From JAOUGY01 sp963792365 (GTDB lineage Bacteria > Actinomycetota > Acidimicrobiia > Spongiisociales > ZC4RG35), in NCBI GenBank assembly GCA_963792365.1, contig CAWBVW010000005.1, positions 124,001 to 188,000 on the forward strand: a stretch of 64,000 bases of DNA, in the 5' to 3' direction. The notes beneath the pieces are model-generated. The model did no database searches. It saw only the letters and a list, made by a program, of their open reading frames with translations, and was not told the DNA's origin. The position numbers were made by a program, and so were the translations under genes. Positions 9,151-16,447 of this stretch are shown in pieces. Within the stretch, counting starts at the first letter, position 1. Each line of letters begins with the position of its first letter.

Positions 9151-9887
9151 ACGGGTAGCTCCAGTTGCGCGACCGGGGCAGTGGATCGTACGCACCAAAC
9201 GAAGAACTCACGATTCCCCTTGGCGCCCTCGATGGGCGATCGACACACGGATCGAGCACCCAGATCGTTGGCTGCCAAGCACTCGACCACCTTGGTGATG
9301 GCAGCTCTGTGGAGCTCCGGATCCGAAACCACACCTCCCCTGCCCACTTCTCCCCTGCCGACCTCGAACTGCGGCTTGACCAACAGAACCAGATCTGCGC
9401 CGGGAGCAGCAAGCGCCGACAGCGCCGGAGCAACCGTGCACAGCGAGATGAAAGACAGGTCACCGACGATCAGGTCGAAGGTCCCCCCGAGGTCTTCGGG
9501 TGTGACCGCACGAACATTGGTGCGGTCGACCACGGTGACCCTGGCATCGGCCGAGATCCGGTCGTCGAGCTGCCCGTAGCCGACGTCCACGGCAGTCACC
9601 GACCCGACACCGTGCTGGAGCAGGAAATCGGTGAACCCGCCGGTGGAGGCTCCGGCGTCGAGCGCTCTTCGACCGGCGATGTCGATCCCGAACTCGGCGA
9701 TGGCGCCCGCCAGCTTCACGCCGCCCCGGCCGACGTATGGAGGTGGTTCGGCCACGAACTCGATCGACGAGGCCGAGTCGACGAGACTGGCGGGTTTCGG
9801 ATTCAACATGCCTTGCACCCGGACCATCCCGGCTTCGATGAGCTCCGAAGCGTGCGATCGGCTTCGGGCGAGCCCGCGACGAACCAT
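9147..9887 (-). CDS. tlyA: TlyA family rRNA 2'-O-methyltransferase
   Basis: TlyA methylates ribose in 16S and 23S rRNA (capreomycin/viomycin target sites in mycobacteria). An S4 RNA-binding domain (residues 1-50, VRRGLARSRSHASELIEAG) is followed by an FtsJ-like Rossmann methyltransferase domain with ALDAGASTGGFTDFLL, KPQFEVGRGEVG and SPIEGAKGNREFF. The annotated ATG at 9887 lacks the usual RLD that precedes VRRGLARS in this family. Those residues (HRLDRE) are encoded directly upstream in frame, reachable only from a CTG at 9917, so the true start may be CTG. Confidence 0.93.
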   Translation of the reverse strand: MVRRGLARSRSHASELIEAGMVRVQGMLNPKPASLVDSASSIEFVAEPPPYVGRGGVKLAGAIAEFGIDIAGRRALDAGASTGGFTDFLLQHGVGSVTAVDVGYGQLDDRISADARVTVVDRTNVRAVTPEDLGGTFDLIVGDLSFISLCTVAPALSALAAPGADLVLLVKPQFEVGRGEVGRGGVVSDPELHRAAITKVVECLAANDLGARSVCRSPIEGAKGNREFFVWCVRSTAPVAQLELPV

Positions 9888-9913
9888 CTCGCGGTCGAGT
9901 CGATGTCTTGCGC

Positions 9914-10135
9914 TCAGCGGTCTTCCTCTTCGAGAAGCCGAGCGAGTGCGTCGACCACGGCCACGGCGCCGTCGGCGGCTGCGGCGGGATCGAGGTGGAC
10001 GAGCGCTTCGACATCGTCTGCGATCAGTGCCACTCGTTCGGCCTGCTCTCCTTCGAGGCTCGGATCCTGGGCGTTCTCGAGTGCCCCCGCATCGAGCGCA
10101 GAAGCGGCGTCAGAGGTTTGTGTGCTGTCTGTCAT
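9914..10135 (-). CDS. Small acidic protein of unknown function upstream of tlyA
   Basis: A 73-aa Ala/Asp/Glu-rich protein starting MTDSTQTSDAASALDAG and ending ARLLEEEDR. I recognise no domain. Its C-terminal half (VALIADDVEALVHLDPAAAADGAVAVVDALARLLEE) looks helical and amphipathic. A small ORF in the same position, between the phosphatase and tlyA, is present in mycobacteria, which supports it being real. A GTG start at 10156 would add seven residues. Its stop overlaps a CTG in the tlyA frame (CTGA). Confidence 0.55.
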   Translation of the reverse strand: MTDSTQTSDAASALDAGALENAQDPSLEGEQAERVALIADDVEALVHLDPAAAADGAVAVVDALARLLEEEDR

Positions 10136-10173
10136 CTGGGCATTATCGCCTCTCACAGTGACAGGAAACGGTC

Positions 10174-10911
10174 TTGCTGCCGATCAGGGACGACAATCCG
10201 ACGCATCTCACACCGGTCGTCAACTGGCTGATCATCGCGGTGGCCGCCGCCGCCTTCTTCTTCGTTCAGCCGAAGTCCGATGCCGCCCTTGGCAGTTTCC
10301 TCTACGAAGAGGCGGCGATCCCATGCGAGATCGTGACCCAGGAACCTCTGTCTCTCGACGAGATCCAGACGGGCCGGTGCGACAACGGTGGAGCGCCGCA
10401 GTTTCCGAGCAAGGGCGTTGCGATGTCGATCGTGGCGTCGATCTTCCTTCATGGAAGCCTGGGACATCTCCTGGGAAACCTGTGGATCCTGTGGATCTTC
10501 GGCAACAACATCGAGGACGAGTTCGGCCATTTCCGATACGCGGTGTTCTATCTCGTCAGCGGGGTCCTGTCCACGTTCGCCCACGTGATCGGCAACCTGG
10601 CCTCCACGATCCCCGTGGTGGGCGCTTCAGGCGCCATCGCAGCAGTCATGGGTGCCTATCTCGTCCTGCATCCCTCCGCCCGAGTCACCTCGATCGTCCT
10701 TCCCTTCTTCTTTCTGCCGTTCCGGGTTCCGGCGGCCGTCTTTCTCGCGCTCTGGCTCGTCGGACAATTTGCGCTCGCCGGCGCCGACAGCAACATCGCC
10801 TGGCAGGCCCACGTCGGAGGCTTTCTGATCGGAGTGATCTATGCGTGGCGCATCAGGCGTCGACGCGCCGCAGAGGTTCGTGCGGCGGAACCGCGCTGGG
10901 ACGTCCGGTAG
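10174..10911 (+). CDS. Rhomboid family intramembrane serine protease
   Basis: A 245-aa polytopic membrane protein, one of the few plus-strand genes here. The rhomboid catalytic dyad is visible: the Ser in VVGASGAIAAVMG and the His in WQAHVGGFLIG. The HLLGNLWILWIFGNNIEDEFG segment is the conserved HxxxN oxyanion region. An insert between the first and second membrane helices holds Cys residues (PCEIV, GRCDN), which could form a disulphide outside the membrane. The start is TTG with AGGAA 7 bases upstream. It is divergent from the small tlyA-upstream gene. The substrate is unknown. Confidence 0.9.
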   Translation: MLPIRDDNPTHLTPVVNWLIIAVAAAAFFFVQPKSDAALGSFLYEEAAIPCEIVTQEPLSLDEIQTGRCDNGGAPQFPSKGVAMSIVASIFLHGSLGHLLGNLWILWIFGNNIEDEFGHFRYAVFYLVSGVLSTFAHVIGNLASTIPVVGASGAIAAVMGAYLVLHPSARVTSIVLPFFFLPFRVPAAVFLALWLVGQFALAGADSNIAWQAHVGGFLIGVIYAWRIRRRRAAEVRAAEPRWDVR

Positions 10912-10931
10912 GCGACACCGGTCCCGCCGGG

Positions 10932-11693
10932 CTACAGACCCAAATGGGGCGGCAGGTCGCTGACGGAGTCAAGAACCAGGTCCGGCCGCGGCTCCACCCC
11001 TTCTGCCGTGGAGGTGACTCCGGTCAGGACCAGGATCGATGTCCATCCTTCGATCTGTGCCATGGCGAGGTCGGTATCGGGTCGATCGCCGACCATCCAC
11101 CGCGGGCCTTCCCCGGACAGCTCGGTGAGCATCGCTCGCATCGGTTCGAATGGTTTGCCGGCAACCTCCGGCTCGGTCTCGGCCGCTGTTCTCAGGGCGG
11201 CGATCATCGACCCGGCACCCGGCATGAGACCATGCGGAGTCGGAAACGTGGCATCGAGATTGGTGGCGATGAATCTGGCCCCTCGACGGACGGCCGAAGC
11301 AGCACGGGCAAGATTGTCGTAGTTGAGATTCCGGTCGAGACCGGCCACCACCACCCCGGCGACGGCCGGGTCGTCCGTGCGCTCCAGTCCCGCAAGACTG
11401 ATCGCCTCCTCGATGCCCGGTCCGCCCATGATGAGTGCCGGGCCGTCGTTCGGTGCGAGCAGTGATGCCGCCGCAATCGATGATGAGATGAATTGGCCGG
11501 GCTCGGCCTCGTAGCCGGTGACCCGCCGGATCTTGGTAGCACCGTCGAGCTGCGTTCGCCACGAGTTGTTGGTCGAGAACAGGATCTTCATCCCCGCGGC
11601 TTCGATGCGAGCCAGGACACGACCGGCGCCGGGTACCTCCTCTTCACCGAGGTACAGGACTCCATCGAGATCGAAGATGACCGTGCCCCTCAC
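10932..11693 (-). CDS. HAD superfamily (class IIA) sugar/glycerol-phosphate phosphatase
   Basis: A 253-aa HAD hydrolase starting MRGTVIFDLDGVLYLG (catalytic DxD). Motif II is FSTNNS, motif III includes KPFEPM, and motif IV is VGDRPDTDLAMA. The NagD/PNP-type class IIA cap lies between. The mycobacterial homologue in this position is a glycerol-3-phosphate phosphatase; that assignment here is inference. I chose a GTG start overlapping the stop of the M20 peptidase gene (GTGA), as the long in-frame extension lies wholly inside that gene. Confidence 0.86.
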   Translation of the reverse strand: MRGTVIFDLDGVLYLGEEEVPGAGRVLARIEAAGMKILFSTNNSWRTQLDGATKIRRVTGYEAEPGQFISSSIAAASLLAPNDGPALIMGGPGIEEAISLAGLERTDDPAVAGVVVAGLDRNLNYDNLARAASAVRRGARFIATNLDATFPTPHGLMPGAGSMIAALRTAAETEPEVAGKPFEPMRAMLTELSGEGPRWMVGDRPDTDLAMAQIEGWTSILVLTGVTSTAEGVEPRPDLVLDSVSDLPPHLGL

Positions 11694-13030
11694 GAAGCCT
11701 GCGTCCTGATGCGCCAGTCGTCCAACAAGGTCGCCAGCAGCGCCCTGGTGAGCTCCACCGATTCGACGCTCACCCGCTCGTTGTGGCCGTGGAACATCGA
11801 GAGGAAGTCGGCGAACCCGACTCGTTCGTCGAACAGGCCAACCCCGTAGGCGGCGATCCCCCGATCCCGAAAGAATCGGGCGTCGGTGGACGCAGGCATC
11901 ACGGTGGGTACCACCCTGCGACTGCCCGTGTGGGTCTCGATCGAGTCGACGATCGATGCCCAGAGAGGGTTGTCGAGTCCGGACGCATTCGCAGCATGGT
12001 CTGCCATCGGGATGAGCTCTATTCGATCGCCCGCCGCGCCCATCGCCTTTCTCACATGCTGGTGAACGTCTGACCGACTCTGTCCGGGGAGGGCCCGCAG
12101 GTCGACCTGGGCGTCGGCGCCCTCGGCCACCATATTGGCCTTCACACCTCCCTGGATCACGTTGGGGCTGACCGTCAGGTGCGTGCAGGCGTGGACGTAC
12201 GCGGCAAACCGTGGATCCTCCGCCGCCAGGCGATCGATCTCTGCGTCCACCTGGTCGGGATCGGTCAAAGCCGTTGCCTGGCTCTCTTCCAGCGAAAGGG
12301 CGGCGACGAATGCGCGCCACTCCTCTGTGATCACCACAGGCGGCGGTGTTGAGAACAAGCCGTGGAGCGCCTCGACCATGGGAGCGAGAGCGTTGTCGGA
12401 TCCATACGGCACGGAACCATGGCCCGGAGTTCCCGTCGAGCGCAGCCGGAGCCAGCTCGGGCCCTTCTCCCCCACCGCTACCGGATACCCGGGGCCCTCC
12501 GACGTGTCGATCGGCGGGTAGGCGATCTCGGTCAGCAGGTAGTCGCACCGCACGAGATCCCATCTGGTCTCGACGAGCGGGCGGGCGCCGAGGCCGCCGG
12601 CGTTCTCTTCGTCGGCGACGGCCAGGTACACCAGGTCACCGGGCAGCGGATCAGCGGCCCCGGTGAGAAACGGCTCGAACACCACGGCCATGGCCGCGGT
12701 GAGGTTGAGCATGTCGATCGCACCCCGTCCCCACACGAATCCGTCCGATACCTCCCCGCCGAAAGGATCCACCGACCAGCCTGCCGGATTCACCGGCACC
12801 ACGTCCGTGTGGCCCATCAGCATCAGGGCAGGAGCCGCCGGATCGGTACCCGGGACGCGATACACGACCGATTGACGACCGGGAGCAGGCTCGAAGACCG
12901 TGCCTTCGGATCCGAAGAACTCGGCCAGCGTGGCGACCGAGCGATGCTCGTGACCCGACCCGGGTGTGCCGTCGTTCACGCACTGGTTGCGGATCAGGGT
13001 TGTGAGCAGATCGACCGTCGGGCTCGTCAC
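11690..13030 (-). CDS. M20 family metallopeptidase
   Basis: A 446-aa zinc peptidase/deacylase of the M20 family. Metal-binding and catalytic residues are seen in MGHTDVVPV (His/Asp), WGRGAIDMLN (bridging Asp) and VADEENAGG (catalytic Glu then metal Glu). A dimerisation insert domain occupies roughly 190-320. Members include dipeptidases, ArgE/DapE and acylases, and the substrate cannot be read. The GTG start at 13030 overlaps the upstream stop as GTGA. It is the sixth gene of an operon running from the DUF4193 gene to the HAD phosphatase. Confidence 0.87.
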   Translation of the reverse strand: MTSPTVDLLTTLIRNQCVNDGTPGSGHEHRSVATLAEFFGSEGTVFEPAPGRQSVVYRVPGTDPAAPALMLMGHTDVVPVNPAGWSVDPFGGEVSDGFVWGRGAIDMLNLTAAMAVVFEPFLTGAADPLPGDLVYLAVADEENAGGLGARPLVETRWDLVRCDYLLTEIAYPPIDTSEGPGYPVAVGEKGPSWLRLRSTGTPGHGSVPYGSDNALAPMVEALHGLFSTPPPVVITEEWRAFVAALSLEESQATALTDPDQVDAEIDRLAAEDPRFAAYVHACTHLTVSPNVIQGGVKANMVAEGADAQVDLRALPGQSRSDVHQHVRKAMGAAGDRIELIPMADHAANASGLDNPLWASIVDSIETHTGSRRVVPTVMPASTDARFFRDRGIAAYGVGLFDERVGFADFLSMFHGHNERVSVESVELTRALLATLLDDWRIRTQAS

Positions 13031-13413
13031 GAGACCGGTCCTTCGTCGTGCAACAGCGATTCCTTCCAACTTCGAAAGCGCGTATGGGTGGTGCCGTCGG
13101 GTCCAGGGCCGGTGCCGGTCCGGCCGTGCAGCCGAAACCGGAAAACCCGCGACCGGTCGTTGGCGTCCACTGCGAGATACCACGCCTCACCGACCGGCGG
13201 CCCGGCTCGCCAGAGCAGGTATTCGCCGATCCGTCGTTTGTACTCGACCGGCTCGTCGAGGTCGTCACCCAGATGCAACAGCTCGTCTGGGGCCTCCAAC
13301 CACCCCGTCGCAGGAATCCGAAATGACCGCGTCGGGGTTGGTGGAAGTTCGTCGGTTGAGAACTTCTCGTCGGTGAACGGTCGCTCTCCGACTGGGAGGG
13401 CACCATCGCTCAT
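13027..13413 (-). CDS. Conserved-looking hypothetical protein
   Basis: A 128-aa soluble protein starting MSDGALPVGERPFTDEKF. I recognise no domain. It is rich in charged residues and Trp/Tyr in its middle (YKRRIGEYLLWRAGPPVGEAWYLAVDANDRSRVFRF), which suggests a small beta-rich fold. Both ends overlap neighbours (ATGA with the Nudix gene, GTGA with the peptidase gene), which is the best evidence that it is translated. Confidence 0.6.
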   Translation of the reverse strand: MSDGALPVGERPFTDEKFSTDELPPTPTRSFRIPATGWLEAPDELLHLGDDLDEPVEYKRRIGEYLLWRAGPPVGEAWYLAVDANDRSRVFRFRLHGRTGTGPGPDGTTHTRFRSWKESLLHDEGPVS

Positions 13414-13820
13414 GAACGCCTGGCCAGTGCTTCGAGGAGGGAGCGCATGGTCGGGACGAGCGGGAGTGATTCGGCGTCGTCGATCGCAACCCAGCGGGCT
13501 TCGTCGGCGTCGTCGGAGGCCATCAGCTCACCGCCCACCACCCGGCCGACGAAGTCCACGAGGGCGTAGTGCCATGCCGGTGGGTCTCCCGCTCCAATCG
13601 AATCCCCGACCCACACCACGGGCCCAACTTCGACCTCGAGCCCCGTTTCTTCCATGACCTCGCGACGGGCGGCTTCGCGAAGCGTTTCGCCGTACAGGAC
13701 CTTTCCGCCTGGCACCGCCCACAATCCGCGCCCGGGCTCCCGGCCGCGTTTCACAAGCAGAATCTCGGTGCCTTCGAGGACGGCGACGCCGACACCCGGC
13801 GTCGGAACCCGATCAGTCAT
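13410..13820 (-). CDS. Nudix hydrolase (MutT-like)
   Basis: A 136-aa single-domain Nudix protein. The Nudix box is canonical: GGKVLYGETLREAARREVMEETGL (split as GX5EX7REVXEETGL). The preceding VAVLEGTEILLVKRGREPGRGLWAVPGG matches MutT/NudB-type enzymes that hydrolyse nucleoside triphosphates or related diphosphates. The substrate is unassigned. It overlaps the upstream GNAT gene by 8 bases and the downstream gene by ATGA. Confidence 0.85.
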   Translation of the reverse strand: MTDRVPTPGVGVAVLEGTEILLVKRGREPGRGLWAVPGGKVLYGETLREAARREVMEETGLEVEVGPVVWVGDSIGAGDPPAWHYALVDFVGRVVGGELMASDDADEARWVAIDDAESLPLVPTMRSLLEALARRS

Positions 13821-14292
13821 CGGCGTCGTTGTGATGCATCACGATGTGTCGAGCCGAGAATCCGCCCTGTTCGAAGAAGTTCTTGGCGAAGCGGTGTCCG
13901 GGCAGGACATGGGCGTCGAATCGCGATATCCCGCGTTCGCGCAAGGTCGCCAGCGCCAGATCTCGCATGGACTCGCCGACACCCACGCCTCGAGCATCTT
14001 GCTCCACGAACACCAGGCGGATCGCGCCCAGCTCCAGGCCGCCGCCCTGAGGCAGCACCGGTTCGATTCGGGCCATCAGAAAGCCGAACGGATGACCATC
14101 GAAGCTGCCGATCACCGTTGTGTGGTCCGGATCCGTGAGAGCCAGTTCCCACGAGTCTTCGATCGGCTCGGCCAGGCCGTCGGTGAGGGCCCACAGATCG
14201 GAGTAGATCGCCATCTCGTCGGCGAGCCTTCCGTACAGGAAGGTCAGCAGATCTCGGTCTTCGATGGTGGCGAGGCGGGCTTGGGCGGTCAT
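13813..14292 (-). CDS. GNAT family N-acetyltransferase
   Basis: A 159-aa protein with the GNAT acetyl-CoA-binding motif A (LVFVEQDARGVGVGESMRDLAL) and motif B ending in FFEQGGFSARHIVMHHN. It would transfer an acetyl group to an amine; the acceptor is unknown. It begins at the ATG that overlaps the stop of the DPM1-like gene (ATGA). Confidence 0.84.
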   Translation of the reverse strand: MTAQARLATIEDRDLLTFLYGRLADEMAIYSDLWALTDGLAEPIEDSWELALTDPDHTTVIGSFDGHPFGFLMARIEPVLPQGGGLELGAIRLVFVEQDARGVGVGESMRDLALATLRERGISRFDAHVLPGHRFAKNFFEQGGFSARHIVMHHNDADD

Positions 14293-15023
14293 CGGCTACG
14301 GAAGGGTAGCGACGCGGCCAAACGACGCACACCCCACTGCGTGATGAGGGCCATTGCCTCGGTCACGATCCGGCCGCTCATCTTGGATGTTCCGTGCTCT
14401 CTGTCACGGAAAACCACGGGAACCTCGGTGATTGCGAGTCCTGAGCGCTCGGCCCTCCATGCCATCTCCACCTGAAACGCGTACCCGGACGCCTGCGCAT
14501 CCGCATATCCCAGGCGTTCCAGAGCCTCTACACGAAACGCCCTGAACCCTGCGGTTGCATCGTGCACCCGCATGCCGAGCATGATCCGGGCGTAGAGGTT
14601 CCCGCCGCGAGAGAGCAAGCGGCGGTGGATCGGCCAGTCGGGCGTGCTACCACCCGGCACATATCGCGATCCGATCACCAGGTCGGCGCCGTCGTCGATG
14701 GCCGCGATCAGGCGCGGCAGATCGTTCGGGTTGTGCGAGAAGTCGGCGTCCATCTCGACAACCACCCCCGCGCCGTTGGCGATCGCGTGAGCGAATCCGG
14801 CGGCGTACGCGGGGCCGAGACCCTGCTTCGAGGTGCGGTGGAGCACGGTGACCTGGTCGTCCGCGGCCGCAACCTCGTCTGCCACTTCGCCGGTGCCGTC
14901 CGGCGACGCGTCATCGACGACCAACACCCGATAGCCGGCGAGCCGGACCGCGGCGATCATGTGGGCGATGTTCGAGCGCTCGTTGTAGGTGGGGACGACG
15001 ACGGTTACGTGCTCAGGCAGCAC
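14289..15023 (-). CDS. Polyprenyl-phosphate mannosyltransferase-like GT2 glycosyltransferase (DPM1/Ppm1 type)
   Basis: A 244-aa soluble GT2 protein. It has VVVPTYNERSNI, VVDDASPDGTG, the metal-binding VEMDADFSHNPNDL (DxD), GSRYVPGG and WPIHRRLLSRGGNLYAR, the last being typical of dolichol/polyprenol-phosphate mannosyltransferases. It lacks the C-terminal membrane helices of GtrB-type enzymes, like the catalytic half of actinobacterial Ppm1. It likely makes polyprenyl-phosphate-mannose for lipoglycans or protein glycosylation. Its start overlaps the end of the DUF4193 gene by 11 bases. Confidence 0.88.
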   Translation of the reverse strand: MLPEHVTVVVPTYNERSNIAHMIAAVRLAGYRVLVVDDASPDGTGEVADEVAAADDQVTVLHRTSKQGLGPAYAAGFAHAIANGAGVVVEMDADFSHNPNDLPRLIAAIDDGADLVIGSRYVPGGSTPDWPIHRRLLSRGGNLYARIMLGMRVHDATAGFRAFRVEALERLGYADAQASGYAFQVEMAWRAERSGLAITEVPVVFRDREHGTSKMSGRIVTEAMALITQWGVRRLAASLPFRSR

Positions 15024-15468
15024 AGTCGGCGCAGATCATCTTCTTTCGATTCGCCAGCTGGCTCGTCCGCTTGACGAGGAAGCACGACTGACATACGAAC
15101 TCGCCAGTTCGTATCGCTTGTGCTTCGACGTTGAGCGTGAGCTCTTCGCGACGGATCGCACGCAGTTCGGCGACCTCGTCGACGAGTAACGACTCGGAGA
15201 CCTCGTCGTCGACGAGTTCTAGTTCTTCGGCTTCGAGCTCGTCGAGCGCCTCGTCTCCCTCGTCCTCGTCGGCGTCGTCGTCCGCGTCGTCGTCACCGTC
15301 GTCACCGTCGACAGCAGCGACCACATCGACGTCGTCTTCGAGCTCGTCGTCGGCATCGATCACATCGATGTCATCGTCGATTTCGTCGTCGAAGGCGTCG
15401 TCGTCTTCGTCGGGCTCGAGTTCGTCGCCGTCTTCTACTTCGAGGTCGTTTTCTTCGTCATCGGCCAT
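15013..15468 (-). CDS. DUF4193 family zinc-ribbon protein with long acidic N-terminus
   Basis: A 151-aa protein. The C-terminal 50 residues (RREELTLNVEAQAIRTGEF then CQSC ... CADCAA, Cys126, 129, 146, 149) match the actinobacteria-specific DUF4193 family, which is about 100 aa in mycobacteria. The first about 95 residues are almost entirely Asp, Glu, Ala and Val, with long DDD/EDE runs, far more acidic than the usual family N-terminus. Function is unknown; the CxxC pairs probably bind zinc. It is the first gene of the seven-gene operon. Confidence 0.88.
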   Translation of the reverse strand: MADDEENDLEVEDGDELEPDEDDDAFDDEIDDDIDVIDADDELEDDVDVVAAVDGDDGDDDADDDADEDEGDEALDELEAEELELVDDEVSESLLVDEVAELRAIRREELTLNVEAQAIRTGEFVCQSCFLVKRTSQLANRKKMICADCAA

Positions 15469-15493
15469 GGTGAAACCTCATAGGGCGGGCGGG

Positions 15494-15499
15494 AGTATA
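15494..15499 (-). promoter_or_regulatory. Candidate -10 element for the DUF4193 operon
   Basis: The minus strand reads TATACT about 26 bases before the DUF4193 ATG, in the only clear gap of this operon (15469-15562). No good -35 hexamer is visible at 17 bases, so this is a weak call. Confidence 0.35.
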
Positions 15500-15562
15500 C
15501 GCAGGCTGCAATTCATTCGTCGGCGCGTGAATCTACAACATCCAGTAGTCGGCAGGAGCGTC

Positions 15563-16447
15563 TCAGATCTTGATCGAGACGGCCGCCGGAAGGACCTCTA
15601 CCTGAATCGGTGTGGACCCGACATGATCGCCATCCACCTCGACCGGCCATGGGGCCTCCGTTCGCAGGGTGAAGGCAGCCAGGCTCCGCCGGGTCACTGC
15701 CCTGTGTTTGAGGTGGACACCGGCGATGATCCTCGGGACCAGGTTCGGTGCTTCCCACTTCTTGGCGTCGATGATCTGGACGTCGAGCTCGCCATCGACG
15801 AGGAGCGCTTTCGGCGCCACGTTCCAGCCCCCTGCGAAGAACTGCCCGTTCGCCATGATCACCGCCAGCGCTCTCGACCGAAGGCTACGAGCGCCTTCGA
15901 TCTCGATCTCGCATGCCTTGAAGCCCGGGAAGCGAGCCGCAAAGGCGAGCGGGTAGCGAGCGGGGCCGAATGCCCGGCTCAGTCGCCGTGCCGACTCGGC
16001 GGCTGCGGCTCCGACACCGGCCTGGGCGATGTTCACGAACACCTTCTGTCCCCAATCCCCTCGGATGTGCCCGAGGTCGATGCGATATTCCCCGGGTCGA
16101 GCGAGATGGGCGGCGGCTTCGACGAGGTCCTGGGGGATGCCGAACGTTCGGAGCAGATCGCATCCTGTGCCGGCCGGGAGTATTCCGATCGGGTGGGCGT
16201 CGGCCGCCAGTCCGGCCGCTACCAGTGCGCCCATGGCCAAGCCGACGGTGCCGTCACCTCCTGCGATGACCAAACGGCGGCCGCCGGACACCACATCTAC
16301 GACCGCTTCTTGCATCTCGGCGCGTCCTGCCACGACCTCGATGGCGTGGGGAATGCCGAAGCGATCCAGCGCGTCCGTGACGGCTGCCGGCTGGATCGCT
16401 TTGCGACCTGCTAGTGGATTGATGAGGACGACCGATTCGAGTGTCAT
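15563..16447 (-). CDS. Diacylglycerol kinase-like lipid kinase
   Basis: A 294-aa protein of the diacylglycerol/sphingosine kinase fold. It has the nucleotide-binding VIAGGDGTVGLAMGALV, GILPAGTGCDLLRTFGIP and a C-terminal beta-rich domain with GGWNVAPKALLVDGELDV. Members phosphorylate lipid alcohols at the membrane (DgkB/YegS). The lipid here is unknown. I chose the ATG at 16447, which overlaps the helY stop as ATGA, and rejected the long Arg/Gly-rich extension. Confidence 0.9.
   Translation of the reverse strand: MTLESVVLINPLAGRKAIQPAAVTDALDRFGIPHAIEVVAGRAEMQEAVVDVVSGGRRLVIAGGDGTVGLAMGALVAAGLAADAHPIGILPAGTGCDLLRTFGIPQDLVEAAAHLARPGEYRIDLGHIRGDWGQKVFVNIAQAGVGAAAAESARRLSRAFGPARYPLAFAARFPGFKACEIEIEGARSLRSRALAVIMANGQFFAGGWNVAPKALLVDGELDVQIIDAKKWEAPNLVPRIIAGVHLKHRAVTRRSLAAFTLRTEAPWPVEVDGDHVGSTPIQVEVLPAAVSIKI

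Noticed and set aside
15131..16414. Ser-rich 427-aa plus-strand ORF
   Set aside because: The poly-Ser part is the antisense reading of the Asp/Glu tract in the DUF4193 gene, and the rest is antisense to the lipid kinase.
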